This document shows positions 8,656 to 16,615 of a DNA stretch of 33,058 bases, piece after piece; the first letter of the stretch is position 1; each line of letters opens with the position of its first letter. The notes beneath the pieces were generated by a model. The model was not told the origin of the DNA. It saw nothing but the letters and a program-made list of their open reading frames with translations, and ran no database searches. The stretch comes from Proteobacteria bacterium TMED61 (GTDB taxonomy: Bacteria; Pseudomonadota; Gammaproteobacteria; Arenicellales; UBA868). Location: contig NHDO01000076.1 of the NCBI GenBank assembly GCA_002171735.1, positions 16,134 through 49,191 of the forward strand. Direction: 5' to 3'. The translations under genes were made by a program, and so were the position numbers.

Positions 8656-9240
8656 TTAGTGTGAATTGCTTAGTGGGGTATCGCCGAGGGTCGTACCCCC
8701 TTCCAGGACAATCTCCTGCAATCGATAGCTCCACTGCTCCAGAAGCACAGTCTGTGCGACAACTTGGTGCTCTAAGGGAACGCGAGCCGACGGAATTGCA
8801 CTGGCCTGGTCAACGACCTGCGCCGCGAGCTCTGCATTACCAAGTTCAGTCATCTGGTTGCGGACATAGTCCCTGATATCCTCAGGCGTTACGGATTCCA
8901 TGTATATAGAAGAGACATGCTGGCTGAGCTGGTCGGTAACGGCATCTGACGTCAACGGTTCACCAGTTGTGTTTAAGAAGACGCCAGTACACTTCGTTGA
9001 TTTGGGTAACCAGGTTATTACCCACTGCGGGATCATTAAATCCCAGGATTCGTGTGCCGCGGCCTTAGACCGATACCAGATGCGGGTTTCTTCATCAATA
9101 TCGGACCAGTCCATCCGAATGACATCTTCCAGAGGTTGACCCGTCGCCAACAAAAATCTATGGACCAATGGCAGGCCCGGCCAGATGGCGAGAATTTCCG
9201 CATCCATGAGATCGCGGACGTTTTCCAGTTTAGTCGTCAC
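8656..9240 (-). CDS. Tyrosine-recombinase (phage integrase)-like domain protein, apparently lacking most catalytic residues
   Basis: HRFLLATGQPLEDVIRMDWSDIDEETRIW, GVFLNTTGEPLTSDAV, TPEDIRDYVRNQMTELG, LLEQWSYRLQEIV align by eye to the P4-type integrase catalytic domain, but the R/H/H/Y positions look substituted. Confidence 0.6.
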   Translation of the reverse strand: MTTKLENVRDLMDAEILAIWPGLPLVHRFLLATGQPLEDVIRMDWSDIDEETRIWYRSKAAAHESWDLMIPQWVITWLPKSTKCTGVFLNTTGEPLTSDAVTDQLSQHVSSIYMESVTPEDIRDYVRNQMTELGNAELAAQVVDQASAIPSARVPLEHQVVAQTVLLEQWSYRLQEIVLEGGTTLGDTPLSNSH

Positions 9241-9321
9241 CAGGCACCTACTTAAAAGATTTGATCAGTTGTCGGTTACGCCCGGATATTAATCGTGAAG
9301 CGCAGTAAATAGCCATCTTCA

Positions 9322-9362
9322 GGACAGAATTTGTCCAAACTCGCCTACGTATTTCTGTAGGC
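9322..9362. promoter_or_regulatory. Two adjacent dyads in divergent intergenic region, operator-like
   Basis: GGACA-gaatt-TGTCC (9322-9336) and GCCTAC-gtatttct-GTAGGC (9343-9362) between divergent starts at 9240 and 9483. Confidence 0.4.
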
Positions 9363-9482
9363 CCCAGCTCAGGCGGGAACTTTGCCCCTTTTAGATCGCA
9401 AATCACTAAATATTGTGCGCTTTTCTGTAATTGCGGGGAAGTTATCCGTGACAACATCCTGCATCAGCCCAGGAGGTGTGAA

Positions 9483-10400
9483 ATGCCCTTAGCTATGAAT
9501 CTTAATCCCTTTATTACCTGCGCCGTAACCGGCTCAGGCGGCACACAAGATCGTTCCCCGCATGTACCGCGTTCGCCCGAGCAGATTGCAGCGAGTGCTA
9601 TTGATGCGGCCAAAGCGGGTGCTGCGGTTGTGCACTGCCATGTGCGTGATCCTGAGACCGGCAAGCCCGGCCGGCAGAAAGAGCTCTTTCGCGAGGTGGT
9701 CGATCTTATTCGTGACTCGGACACCGACGTCGTCGTTAACCTGACTGCCGGCATGGGCGGCGATATGGTTTTCGGTGATCCAGAACATCCACTGCCGCTG
9801 AATGATGCTGGTACCGATATGGCGGGTGCGACGGAGCGTGTTGCCCATGTTGCTGAATGCCTGCCGGAAATCTGCACACTCGACTGTGGCACTATGAATT
9901 TTGCCGAGGCCGATTATGTTATGACCAACACGCCTGGTATCTTGAGAGCGATGGGACAGATGATGACTGATCTCGGTGTACGCATCGAGATTGAGGCATT
10001 TGATACTGGACATCTGTGGTTTGCCAAGCAACTCGTTAACGAGGGCATCATTCCGGCACCCGTCATGATTCAGATGTGCATGGGCGTCCCCTGGGGCGCC
10101 CCCGATGACCTGAATACCTTCATGGCGATGATCAACAACGCGCCTGCTGACTGGACAGTTTCTGCATTTTCGATTGGGCGCAATGAAATGCCCTACGCCG
10201 CTGCGGCGGTGCTCGCTGGCGCGAATGTCCGGGTGGGTCTTGAAGACAATTTGTGGCTGAAAAAAGGTGAATTGGCAACCAACGCTCAACTCGTCGAAAA
10301 AGCTGCCACGATTGTGACCAATATGGGCTGCACTCTGATGACCCCGGCAGAGGTGCGCAACAAACTGCAGTTACAAAAGCGCATGCCGGTGGCAGCGTAA
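9483..10400 (+). CDS. BKACE family protein (beta-keto acid cleavage enzyme), probable 3-dehydrocarnitine cleavage
   Basis: ITCAVTGSGGTQDRSPHVPRSPEQIAASAIDAAKAGAAVVHCHVRDPETGKPG is characteristic of DUF849/BKACE; adjacent to carnitine dehydrogenase; RBS-like AGGAGGTG before ATG. Confidence 0.92.
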   Translation: MPLAMNLNPFITCAVTGSGGTQDRSPHVPRSPEQIAASAIDAAKAGAAVVHCHVRDPETGKPGRQKELFREVVDLIRDSDTDVVVNLTAGMGGDMVFGDPEHPLPLNDAGTDMAGATERVAHVAECLPEICTLDCGTMNFAEADYVMTNTPGILRAMGQMMTDLGVRIEIEAFDTGHLWFAKQLVNEGIIPAPVMIQMCMGVPWGAPDDLNTFMAMINNAPADWTVSAFSIGRNEMPYAAAAVLAGANVRVGLEDNLWLKKGELATNAQLVEKAATIVTNMGCTLMTPAEVRNKLQLQKRMPVAA

Positions 10401-10412
10401 GGGAGCAATGAG

Positions 10413-11408
10413 ATGAACAATATAAAGACGGCCGCCATTATCGGTGGTGGTGTCATTGGTGGTGGTTGGGCTGCACGCCTGATTGAAAACGGAATTGAGG
10501 TGCGTGTTTTTGATCCGGCGGCCGATGCCAAGGCAAAGTTCGACGCCGTACTGGCCAATGCGGATCGCGCTTACGCCAGTCTGACCAATGTACCCCGTGG
10601 GACCAAAGCGGCAGTCTCTTGGCACGCAAGCGCAGCCGACGCCGCTGAGGGTTCGCAGCTGATCATCGAATCGGTACCCGAGCGACCCGACATCAAGCGT
10701 GTGGTTTATGCCGAAATCGAAACTTCTGCTGCTTCTGATGCAATCATCACATCGTCAACCTCTGGCATCATGCCAAGTGAGTTACAGGCCGAGATGGCAC
10801 ACCCGGAACGGCTCATGGTGGCGCACCCGTTTAATCCGGTGTACTTGCTGCCGCTGGTAGAACTTGTGGCCGGCAACCAGACCGATGCCAAGTACATCGA
10901 ATGGGGTAAAACATTTTTTTCCGGCATCGGCATGCATCCGCTGCATTGCCGCGTGGAGATCGAAGGTTTTCTTTCGGATCGGTTGCAGGAAGCTCTGTGG
11001 CGGGAGGCACTCTGGCTGCTTCACGATAAGGTGGCAACGGCAGATGAAATCGATGCGGCGATTGCCTATGGTCCCGGCTTGCGTTGGGCGCAGATGGGCA
11101 CTATGCAAACATTCCATCTCGCCGGTGGGGAAGGGGGTATGCGGGCGATGCTGGCGATGTTCGGACCGTGTCTTAAGTGGCCCTGGACGAAGCTAATGGA
11201 TGTGCCTGAGTTGACCGAGGATTTCGTCAATGAGGTTGGAGACCAATGTGAGCAACAGGCGGCAGGCTTAAGCCCCCGTGAGCTCGAACGTATCCGGGAT
11301 GACAATCTGATCGCGATTCAGCGCGCACTTAAAGGCAACGACTGGGGTGCAGGAAAAACCTTGGCGCACTACGAGGCGAAGATGGCTCAGGCAGCGAACG
11401 ACGACTGA
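10413..11408 (+). CDS. lcdH: L-carnitine 3-dehydrogenase (3-hydroxyacyl-CoA dehydrogenase fold)
   Basis: AAIIGGGVIGGGWAARLIENGIEVRVFDP Rossmann motif, VAHPFNPVYLLPLVELV; immediately downstream of BKACE gene. Confidence 0.88.
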   Translation: MNNIKTAAIIGGGVIGGGWAARLIENGIEVRVFDPAADAKAKFDAVLANADRAYASLTNVPRGTKAAVSWHASAADAAEGSQLIIESVPERPDIKRVVYAEIETSAASDAIITSSTSGIMPSELQAEMAHPERLMVAHPFNPVYLLPLVELVAGNQTDAKYIEWGKTFFSGIGMHPLHCRVEIEGFLSDRLQEALWREALWLLHDKVATADEIDAAIAYGPGLRWAQMGTMQTFHLAGGEGGMRAMLAMFGPCLKWPWTKLMDVPELTEDFVNEVGDQCEQQAAGLSPRELERIRDDNLIAIQRALKGNDWGAGKTLAHYEAKMAQAANDD

Positions 11409-11486
11409 ATCGCTAAGTTGCTCCTAGGCCCGTTTCTATTTTAGGAAGATTTCCACGGATTCGGAACAATCCTCTGATTTAGATCT

Positions 11487-12512
11487 GTGAAACAGACATA
11501 CCGCATAAACGAACTTGCCCAAGGCGGTTTTGGTATTCGCGTTGACTTCGCGAGTGGTGATATTGAAGATGTACTTGCTGCTTTTTCTTCCAACGCAGAT
11601 GCGATCCTCAGTCGTTTTTACGCCGCACGCGGGCTGATGCTGATCGAGGGAATGCATAGCGTGTTCGAGCGCCCCCGAGCATTGGTCGAACTGAGTCGAT
11701 TGTTTGGCTCTGAGGTTGAGAACTATCATCAGACTCTGACCAGCCCAAGATTTTTCCACGACTCTGAAGAAGAGATACTGATCCTTTCAAACGAGCCACC
11801 CTGTAATCACCCGCCACCGCCGCGCAGTCACGATGATAGGCTTAATGTGCAATTCCCACACCAGGTGAACTGGCACAGTGATCAAAGTTACCGGCGTCCG
11901 CCCCCCGACATCACGTTGTTGCTAGCCGTGCGGACGCCCCCGCCAGATCAGGGCCAGACTCTGGTTGCAGATTGCACTTCGGCCTGCGCTGCGCTCACTC
12001 CGGAAACCCGGGAACGTCTGCGCCATCTCAACGGACTTCACGCGCCAAGCTGGGTCGGACGTTCTCGGGAAGCGGTGGAAAAGGGCGAGCCCATTCTGGA
12101 TCTATTACCGCATCAGCGACCACAGCGGCATCCACTGTTACGCCAACATCCAGTCAGCGGCGAACAATCGCTGTTCGTCTGTGAGGAAAAACAGATGGAT
12201 TTCGTCGATGGCCCGGTGGTCGAACTGGAGACAGGACCGAATGGAGAAGGCGCCAGACTCATCCGTGAACTACTCGCGCACAGCACTCAAGAGAAATTTG
12301 TTTACAGCCACCAGTGGCAGGTTGGCGATTTACTGATCGCGGATAATCGTAATCTCTTGCATTGCGCTACTTGGTATGACGCAGATTCTTATTCACGCCT
12401 GATGTGGCGCACTACAGTGATGGGTAATCCGGGTCATGAATATGTGGGGGAGAGAAAGTCCTGGACCCCTGGGGACGGCAGTGAAATCATGGCCGGGATG
12501 GATCACGCCTGA
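11487..12512 (+). CDS. TauD/TfdA family Fe(II)/2OG dioxygenase
   Basis: NWHSDQSYRRPPP (HxD) and LLIADNRNLLHCATW distal His; co-directional 78 bp after carnitine dehydrogenase. Confidence 0.88.
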   Translation: MKQTYRINELAQGGFGIRVDFASGDIEDVLAAFSSNADAILSRFYAARGLMLIEGMHSVFERPRALVELSRLFGSEVENYHQTLTSPRFFHDSEEEILILSNEPPCNHPPPPRSHDDRLNVQFPHQVNWHSDQSYRRPPPDITLLLAVRTPPPDQGQTLVADCTSACAALTPETRERLRHLNGLHAPSWVGRSREAVEKGEPILDLLPHQRPQRHPLLRQHPVSGEQSLFVCEEKQMDFVDGPVVELETGPNGEGARLIRELLAHSTQEKFVYSHQWQVGDLLIADNRNLLHCATWYDADSYSRLMWRTTVMGNPGHEYVGERKSWTPGDGSEIMAGMDHA

Positions 12513-12513
12513 C

Positions 12514-12541
12514 AGCCAGCCTGGCTCCGCTGACTTAGCGG
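12514..12541. terminator. Two tandem short hairpins after TauD-family gene
   Basis: AGCCA-gcc-TGGCT (12514-12526) then CCGCT-gactt-AGCGG (12527-12541), between convergent genes. Confidence 0.35.
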
Positions 12542-12595
12542 TGCATAATGATTCCCTCGGCGACTTTACTCTCCTGGGATTACGGTTCGGCCGGA

Positions 12596-12913
12596 TTACT
12601 TGCTCGGAGGTGTGAACTCGACTTTTTTCACCATGTTTCTCACGGCATCAATATCGACCGCTTCCAAGATAATCGGATTGATGACAGTTCCACTGGCCTT
12701 CGCTTTAAGGGTCATCGCGGCAATCTGTTCGAACGAGTCTGCGTCAGAGATCACATAAAAGTCATATACGCCCCGAGTCAGGCAGTAGTCGACTAATGTT
12801 GCGCCGACGCTTTGGTGCATAACTTCCATGACGGCCCTGCGATCTGAGTCGCCGTCGATGAGTCCAGCTGTTCCTTCATTGGTGTAGGCAGCTAAAGTAA
12901 TAAATCTGGGCAT
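12596..12913 (-). CDS. GYD-domain protein
   Basis: MPRFITLAAYTNEGTAGL...GVYDFYVISDADSFEQIAAMTLKAKASGTV pattern. Confidence 0.8.
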   Translation of the reverse strand: MPRFITLAAYTNEGTAGLIDGDSDRRAVMEVMHQSVGATLVDYCLTRGVYDFYVISDADSFEQIAAMTLKAKASGTVINPIILEAVDIDAVRNMVKKVEFTPPSK

Positions 12914-13085
12914 GACGATTCCTTTTGATGTAGTCTGTTTCGGAAAGGAGATCTTAATTTAGCATAGCAACGTGCCAGGTTAGCCACGCTCGGTGCTAGG
13001 CCTAATCCTGCGTATTGAGACACTTCATACCCAGTTACCGCTGGCTCCAGAATAATAATTCACCTTCATATATAGGAGACTCCAA

Positions 13086-13280
13086 ATGCCTTTAATTCAG
13101 GTACAGATGTTCGTGGGCCGAACACCCCAACAAAAACGAGATCTGGTTCGCGCATTAACCGATGCGTTTGTAGAAGCCGCTGGCAGCACTCCGGATTCAG
13201 TAGACATAATACTGACCGACGTGGAGCAATCTGACTGGGCTCAAGGAGGAGAGATGTTCTCCGAAAAACAATCAAAGTGA
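13086..13280 (+). CDS. 4-oxalocrotonate tautomerase family protein
   Basis: 64 aa; MPLIQVQMFVGRTPQQKRDLVRALTDAFVEA with Pro after Met; RBS-like ATAGGAGAC. Confidence 0.88.
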   Translation: MPLIQVQMFVGRTPQQKRDLVRALTDAFVEAAGSTPDSVDIILTDVEQSDWAQGGEMFSEKQSK

Positions 13281-13347
13281 ATGATTCCGCTTCTCTGGTG
13301 TCTCGTGCCTAGCCGTTCCTCATCGTCACACAGGTTCTGGTAGCCAC

Positions 13348-14493
13348 ATGACAGCTTTTGAACCATTCAAAGTAAGCATCTCTGACGAAACGATTGACGC
13401 GATAAGAAGGCGGGTGGCTTCATTCCCGTGGCATGAAATGCCAGACGATGGGGGGTGGGACTACGGCACAAATCTGGACTACCTGAGAGAGTTTTGTGAC
13501 TACTGGGCCACAGAATTTGATTGGCGAAAGCAAGAGAAGCGCATAAATCAGTTTGATAACTTCGTCGCTCCGGTTGATGGGATCGACATCCATTTTATCC
13601 ACGAGAAAGGAAGCGGATCTTGTCCTAAGCCTCTCATAATCTCCCATGGATGGCCGGGTACCATCGTTGAGTTTCTCGACTTTATTGATCTGCTGGCTCA
13701 TCCGGAAAATCATGGCGGGTCGGTGGAAGATGCTTTTGACGTTGTTGCACCCTCTCTGCCTGGGTTCGGGTTCTCAGGTCGTCCACCACGACCCTATGGC
13801 CCCCGAAAAATGGCGAGCATCTTCAATAGTCTGATGACAGATGTCTTGGGGTATGACCGATACATCGCCCAGGGTGGAGATTGGGGCGGCGCGATTTCAA
13901 GCTGGTTGGGTTATGAGCATGGCGCTTCGTGTGCCGCCATTCATATCAACATCTTGACGATGCGGCATAAAGATGGGCCACAGGGGACAGAAGAAATATC
14001 GTGGGCAGAGCAATTTGAAAAAGACCAGATTGCTCAAAATGGCTATCGCACTCAGCAGGCAACCAAACCCCAGACCTTAAGCTATGCCATGATGGATAGT
14101 CCGGTCGGCCTGGCTGCGTGGATACTGGAGAAAATGCATGGCTGGTCTGATCTGACGCAGGGCGATTTAGAAAGCGTGTACACCAAGGATCAGTTATTGA
14201 CGAATATCATGGTTTACATCGTTACGGGAACTTTCAATACTGCATCCTGGATTTATTACGGACGCCGTGAAGAGGGGGGGAGAATCTTATCGCCAGAGGG
14301 GAAGAGGGTGGAAGTGCCGACCGGTTGCGCACTGTTTCCAGAAGAACTTCTGGCGTGGCCGCCACGAAGTTACGTCGATCGAATTTACAACGTGACGCAT
14401 TGGACAAAGATGCCGCGCGGTGGACACTTTGCAGCGATGGAAGAGCCAGACCTGCTAGTAAAAGATATCCGCGCATTCGCACGCAGCCTGTGA
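13348..14493 (+). CDS. Epoxide hydrolase-like alpha/beta hydrolase (with EHN N-terminal domain)
   Basis: FKVSISDETIDAIRRRV...NYLR-like N-domain, LIISHGWPGTIVEFLDFI, GGDWGGAISSWLG nucleophile elbow, RGGHFAAMEEPDLL. Confidence 0.9.
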   Translation: MTAFEPFKVSISDETIDAIRRRVASFPWHEMPDDGGWDYGTNLDYLREFCDYWATEFDWRKQEKRINQFDNFVAPVDGIDIHFIHEKGSGSCPKPLIISHGWPGTIVEFLDFIDLLAHPENHGGSVEDAFDVVAPSLPGFGFSGRPPRPYGPRKMASIFNSLMTDVLGYDRYIAQGGDWGGAISSWLGYEHGASCAAIHINILTMRHKDGPQGTEEISWAEQFEKDQIAQNGYRTQQATKPQTLSYAMMDSPVGLAAWILEKMHGWSDLTQGDLESVYTKDQLLTNIMVYIVTGTFNTASWIYYGRREEGGRILSPEGKRVEVPTGCALFPEELLAWPPRSYVDRIYNVTHWTKMPRGGHFAAMEEPDLLVKDIRAFARSL

Positions 14494-14530
14494 TATTTGA
14501 AAGACCCATAACAACTATCAAAACAAGAAC

Positions 14531-15271
14531 CTAGTTTCTCGATTGAGAGCAATTGATCAAGAACTTCGACAGTTCATCTGGATGAGTAATCATCATGTCG
14601 TGACCCCAAGGGTAACGGTAAGTCTCCCAGGCGGGATCTGATGACTTTTCAGAAAGAAATCGATCGAACCAGGGAGCTTCGTAGCGAGTTGCCCTCAGAT
14701 AGATTTTTCGTGATACCTGTTTCCAAGCTCCCTCTAAACTTATCGGTTGGGTGATAGTCCTTGGAGGTTGTGGCTGGAGTTGGCGATCAACCCAGTTTTT
14801 CATCTCACCCGATAGATTAAACACGTGCGCTGGCACCGGAGGAATTAAGCCGCTTTCATCGGGAGTCGGAAAATGGGCGCTGGACGGGTATCGAACATCG
14901 AGCGCGGATTTACCATTTTCAGGGATCATTGCATCAAGATACACCAGGGTCCGGATACGCTCCGGCATTTTGTCAGCAACTCCGGTAATAGGCATGCCAC
15001 CATAAGAATGTCCGACTAGCACTATGTCATCGAGTTTCTGGGATTCAATAATTGCGCAGACATCGGCGATGTGAGTATCAAGGCTTACCTTGGTTGGGTC
15101 TGAATCTGTCTCAGCCCCCATACCCGACAGCGATGGCGCCAAGGCTTTGAACCCCTCACGCGAGAGGCGATCCACTAAAGGGGCCCAGCACCAACCACCG
15201 TGGAACGCACCGTGGATCAGGAGAAATGTCACTCTTGAAGCATCATTTTGAAATTGTTGAATTATGGCCAA
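14531..15271 (-). CDS. Alpha/beta hydrolase (plant-esterase-like)
   Basis: FLLIHGAFHGGWCWAPL oxyanion region and VLVGHSYGGMPITG nucleophile elbow; PWGHDMMITHPDEL. Confidence 0.9.
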   Translation of the reverse strand: MAIIQQFQNDASRVTFLLIHGAFHGGWCWAPLVDRLSREGFKALAPSLSGMGAETDSDPTKVSLDTHIADVCAIIESQKLDDIVLVGHSYGGMPITGVADKMPERIRTLVYLDAMIPENGKSALDVRYPSSAHFPTPDESGLIPPVPAHVFNLSGEMKNWVDRQLQPQPPRTITQPISLEGAWKQVSRKIYLRATRYEAPWFDRFLSEKSSDPAWETYRYPWGHDMMITHPDELSKFLINCSQSRN

Positions 15272-15321
15272 GTGAGCCGAGAGTAATAGTCAAGTAGGGT
15301 GGGTCGATCGCGCAAGAAATA

Positions 15322-16224
15322 TCAGGCCTGTCGGTTCTTACCCCGATCGGCCCATAGATAGATAGATAGTCCCACCCAGATCAACAGAAACGCAACGACG
15401 TGAATTTGGGAAAAGTTTTCATCGTAGACGAAGACACCAATTAGAAAGGTTCCCGTTGGTGCTAGATAGAACAGTGTTCCCAGTAGAGAAAGAGACATCC
15501 TGCGGGACGCTACCACGTACAAAAGGATTGGCAATATTGTGTATATGGCCGAAAACGGCAATAACGATCCGGACCAGGAAGCCAGCGATTTACCCTCCTC
15601 CAAAGGAAACTGAATGACGAACCATAAGCCAATAAAGAAAAGTGGAACTGTCTCCAAGAAAAGACCTGCTGCAGGCTCAACAGAAATTCGCTTCCTGATT
15701 GCGCTATAAACCGTAAACGTGAGCCCCATGGTCACTCCAAGCCAAGGGTTTTCTCCTAGTACAATAATTAAGGCTGCGACACCGGATATGGATAAGCCTA
15801 CCGCCAGCCACTGTGTCGGGCCAATGCGTTCTTGAAAGAATAGATAACCAAATAAAATTGAGAATGCTGGAACTAAGTAGAAGCCCATGGACAGTTCCAC
15901 GATGCGATTGGTAAAGATGCCCCAGATATATAGCGCCTGTTGCGCAGCAACGATGAGGCTTGTTGCAACGATTGGAAGCAAAAGTCGTCTACTTCGGAAC
16001 ACCGGTACAACTTCATGCCAAGACCGCAAAACAAGTAACACTAGAAGCATAAAAGGCATAGCCCAAAGCGCGCGGTGCCCATACACGCTTAGGAACCCAA
16101 ATGATTCGGTCTGTTTGAAATAAAGAGGGAACGAACTCCAGATCAGAATTGCGCAGAGACCATAGGCGAGACCGATGCCATCAACATGGCGATTAGTTGT
16201 CGGCGGCACCAAGCCTCTCCGCAC
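15322..16224 (-). CDS. EamA/RarD-family membrane transporter
   Basis: Multi-TM; GLAYGLCAILIWSSFPLYFKQ...HRALWAMPFM and NRIVELSMGFYLVPAFSILFGYLFFQERI are RarD-like. Confidence 0.85.
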   Translation of the reverse strand: MRRGLVPPTTNRHVDGIGLAYGLCAILIWSSFPLYFKQTESFGFLSVYGHRALWAMPFMLLVLLVLRSWHEVVPVFRSRRLLLPIVATSLIVAAQQALYIWGIFTNRIVELSMGFYLVPAFSILFGYLFFQERIGPTQWLAVGLSISGVAALIIVLGENPWLGVTMGLTFTVYSAIRKRISVEPAAGLFLETVPLFFIGLWFVIQFPLEEGKSLASWSGSLLPFSAIYTILPILLYVVASRRMSLSLLGTLFYLAPTGTFLIGVFVYDENFSQIHVVAFLLIWVGLSIYLWADRGKNRQA

Positions 16225-16280
16225 CCAAAGAGCATCGCCGTCTTAACCGCCAATCATTATCTACTACGTTGGACATGGAT

Positions 16281-16574
16281 TCATTCCACCAGATATTGCA
16301 CTCTTGCGACCTCGTCAATCAACGGCATAAAGCGATCGACAAACGATAAATGTGTTGGGTGATCTCGATATGCAAACAAGGCCTCTTCGCCCGGAAAATC
16401 GATAACTAAAGCATAGTCCCAAGTATCTTCTCGGATTTCTAGGTCTGGCCCGAATTCAAAGCGCGAAACTGTCGGAATGATATTTGCAAGTCCATTAAAA
16501 CCATCGGTCATGGCCTGAATTTGATCAGTTCCTACCTTAGGCTTGAATCGAATCAGTGTGATCTGCCGTATCAT
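16281..16574 (-). CDS. Dabb (stress-responsive A/B barrel) domain protein
   Basis: MIRQITLIRFKPKVGTDQI...YALVIDFPGEEALFAYRDHPTHLSFVDRFMPLIDEV. Confidence 0.88.
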   Translation of the reverse strand: MIRQITLIRFKPKVGTDQIQAMTDGFNGLANIIPTVSRFEFGPDLEIREDTWDYALVIDFPGEEALFAYRDHPTHLSFVDRFMPLIDEVARVQYLVE

Positions 16575-16615
16575 CGTTGTAGTCCCCGCTTCTTTTGTAG
16601 GTTATCAGCCCGTAA

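Noticed and set aside
8656-9240. Active integrase marking a mobile element or integrated phage
   Set aside because: Most catalytic residues appear replaced, and no att-like repeats, tRNA, transposase or phage genes are seen nearby.
9248-9457. 69-aa minus-strand ORF upstream of the recombinase-like gene
   Set aside because: No recognisable motif; covers the dyad-rich intergenic region. A small protein cannot be excluded but is unsupported.
9534-10289. 251-aa minus-strand ORF opposite the BKACE gene
   Set aside because: Antisense to a strongly supported CDS; translation shows no recognisable domain and is a typical shadow ORF.
15353-15368. TAGA/GATA tandem repeat
   Set aside because: Only about 3.5 units inside the RarD-like coding sequence; too short to call a variable repeat with confidence.
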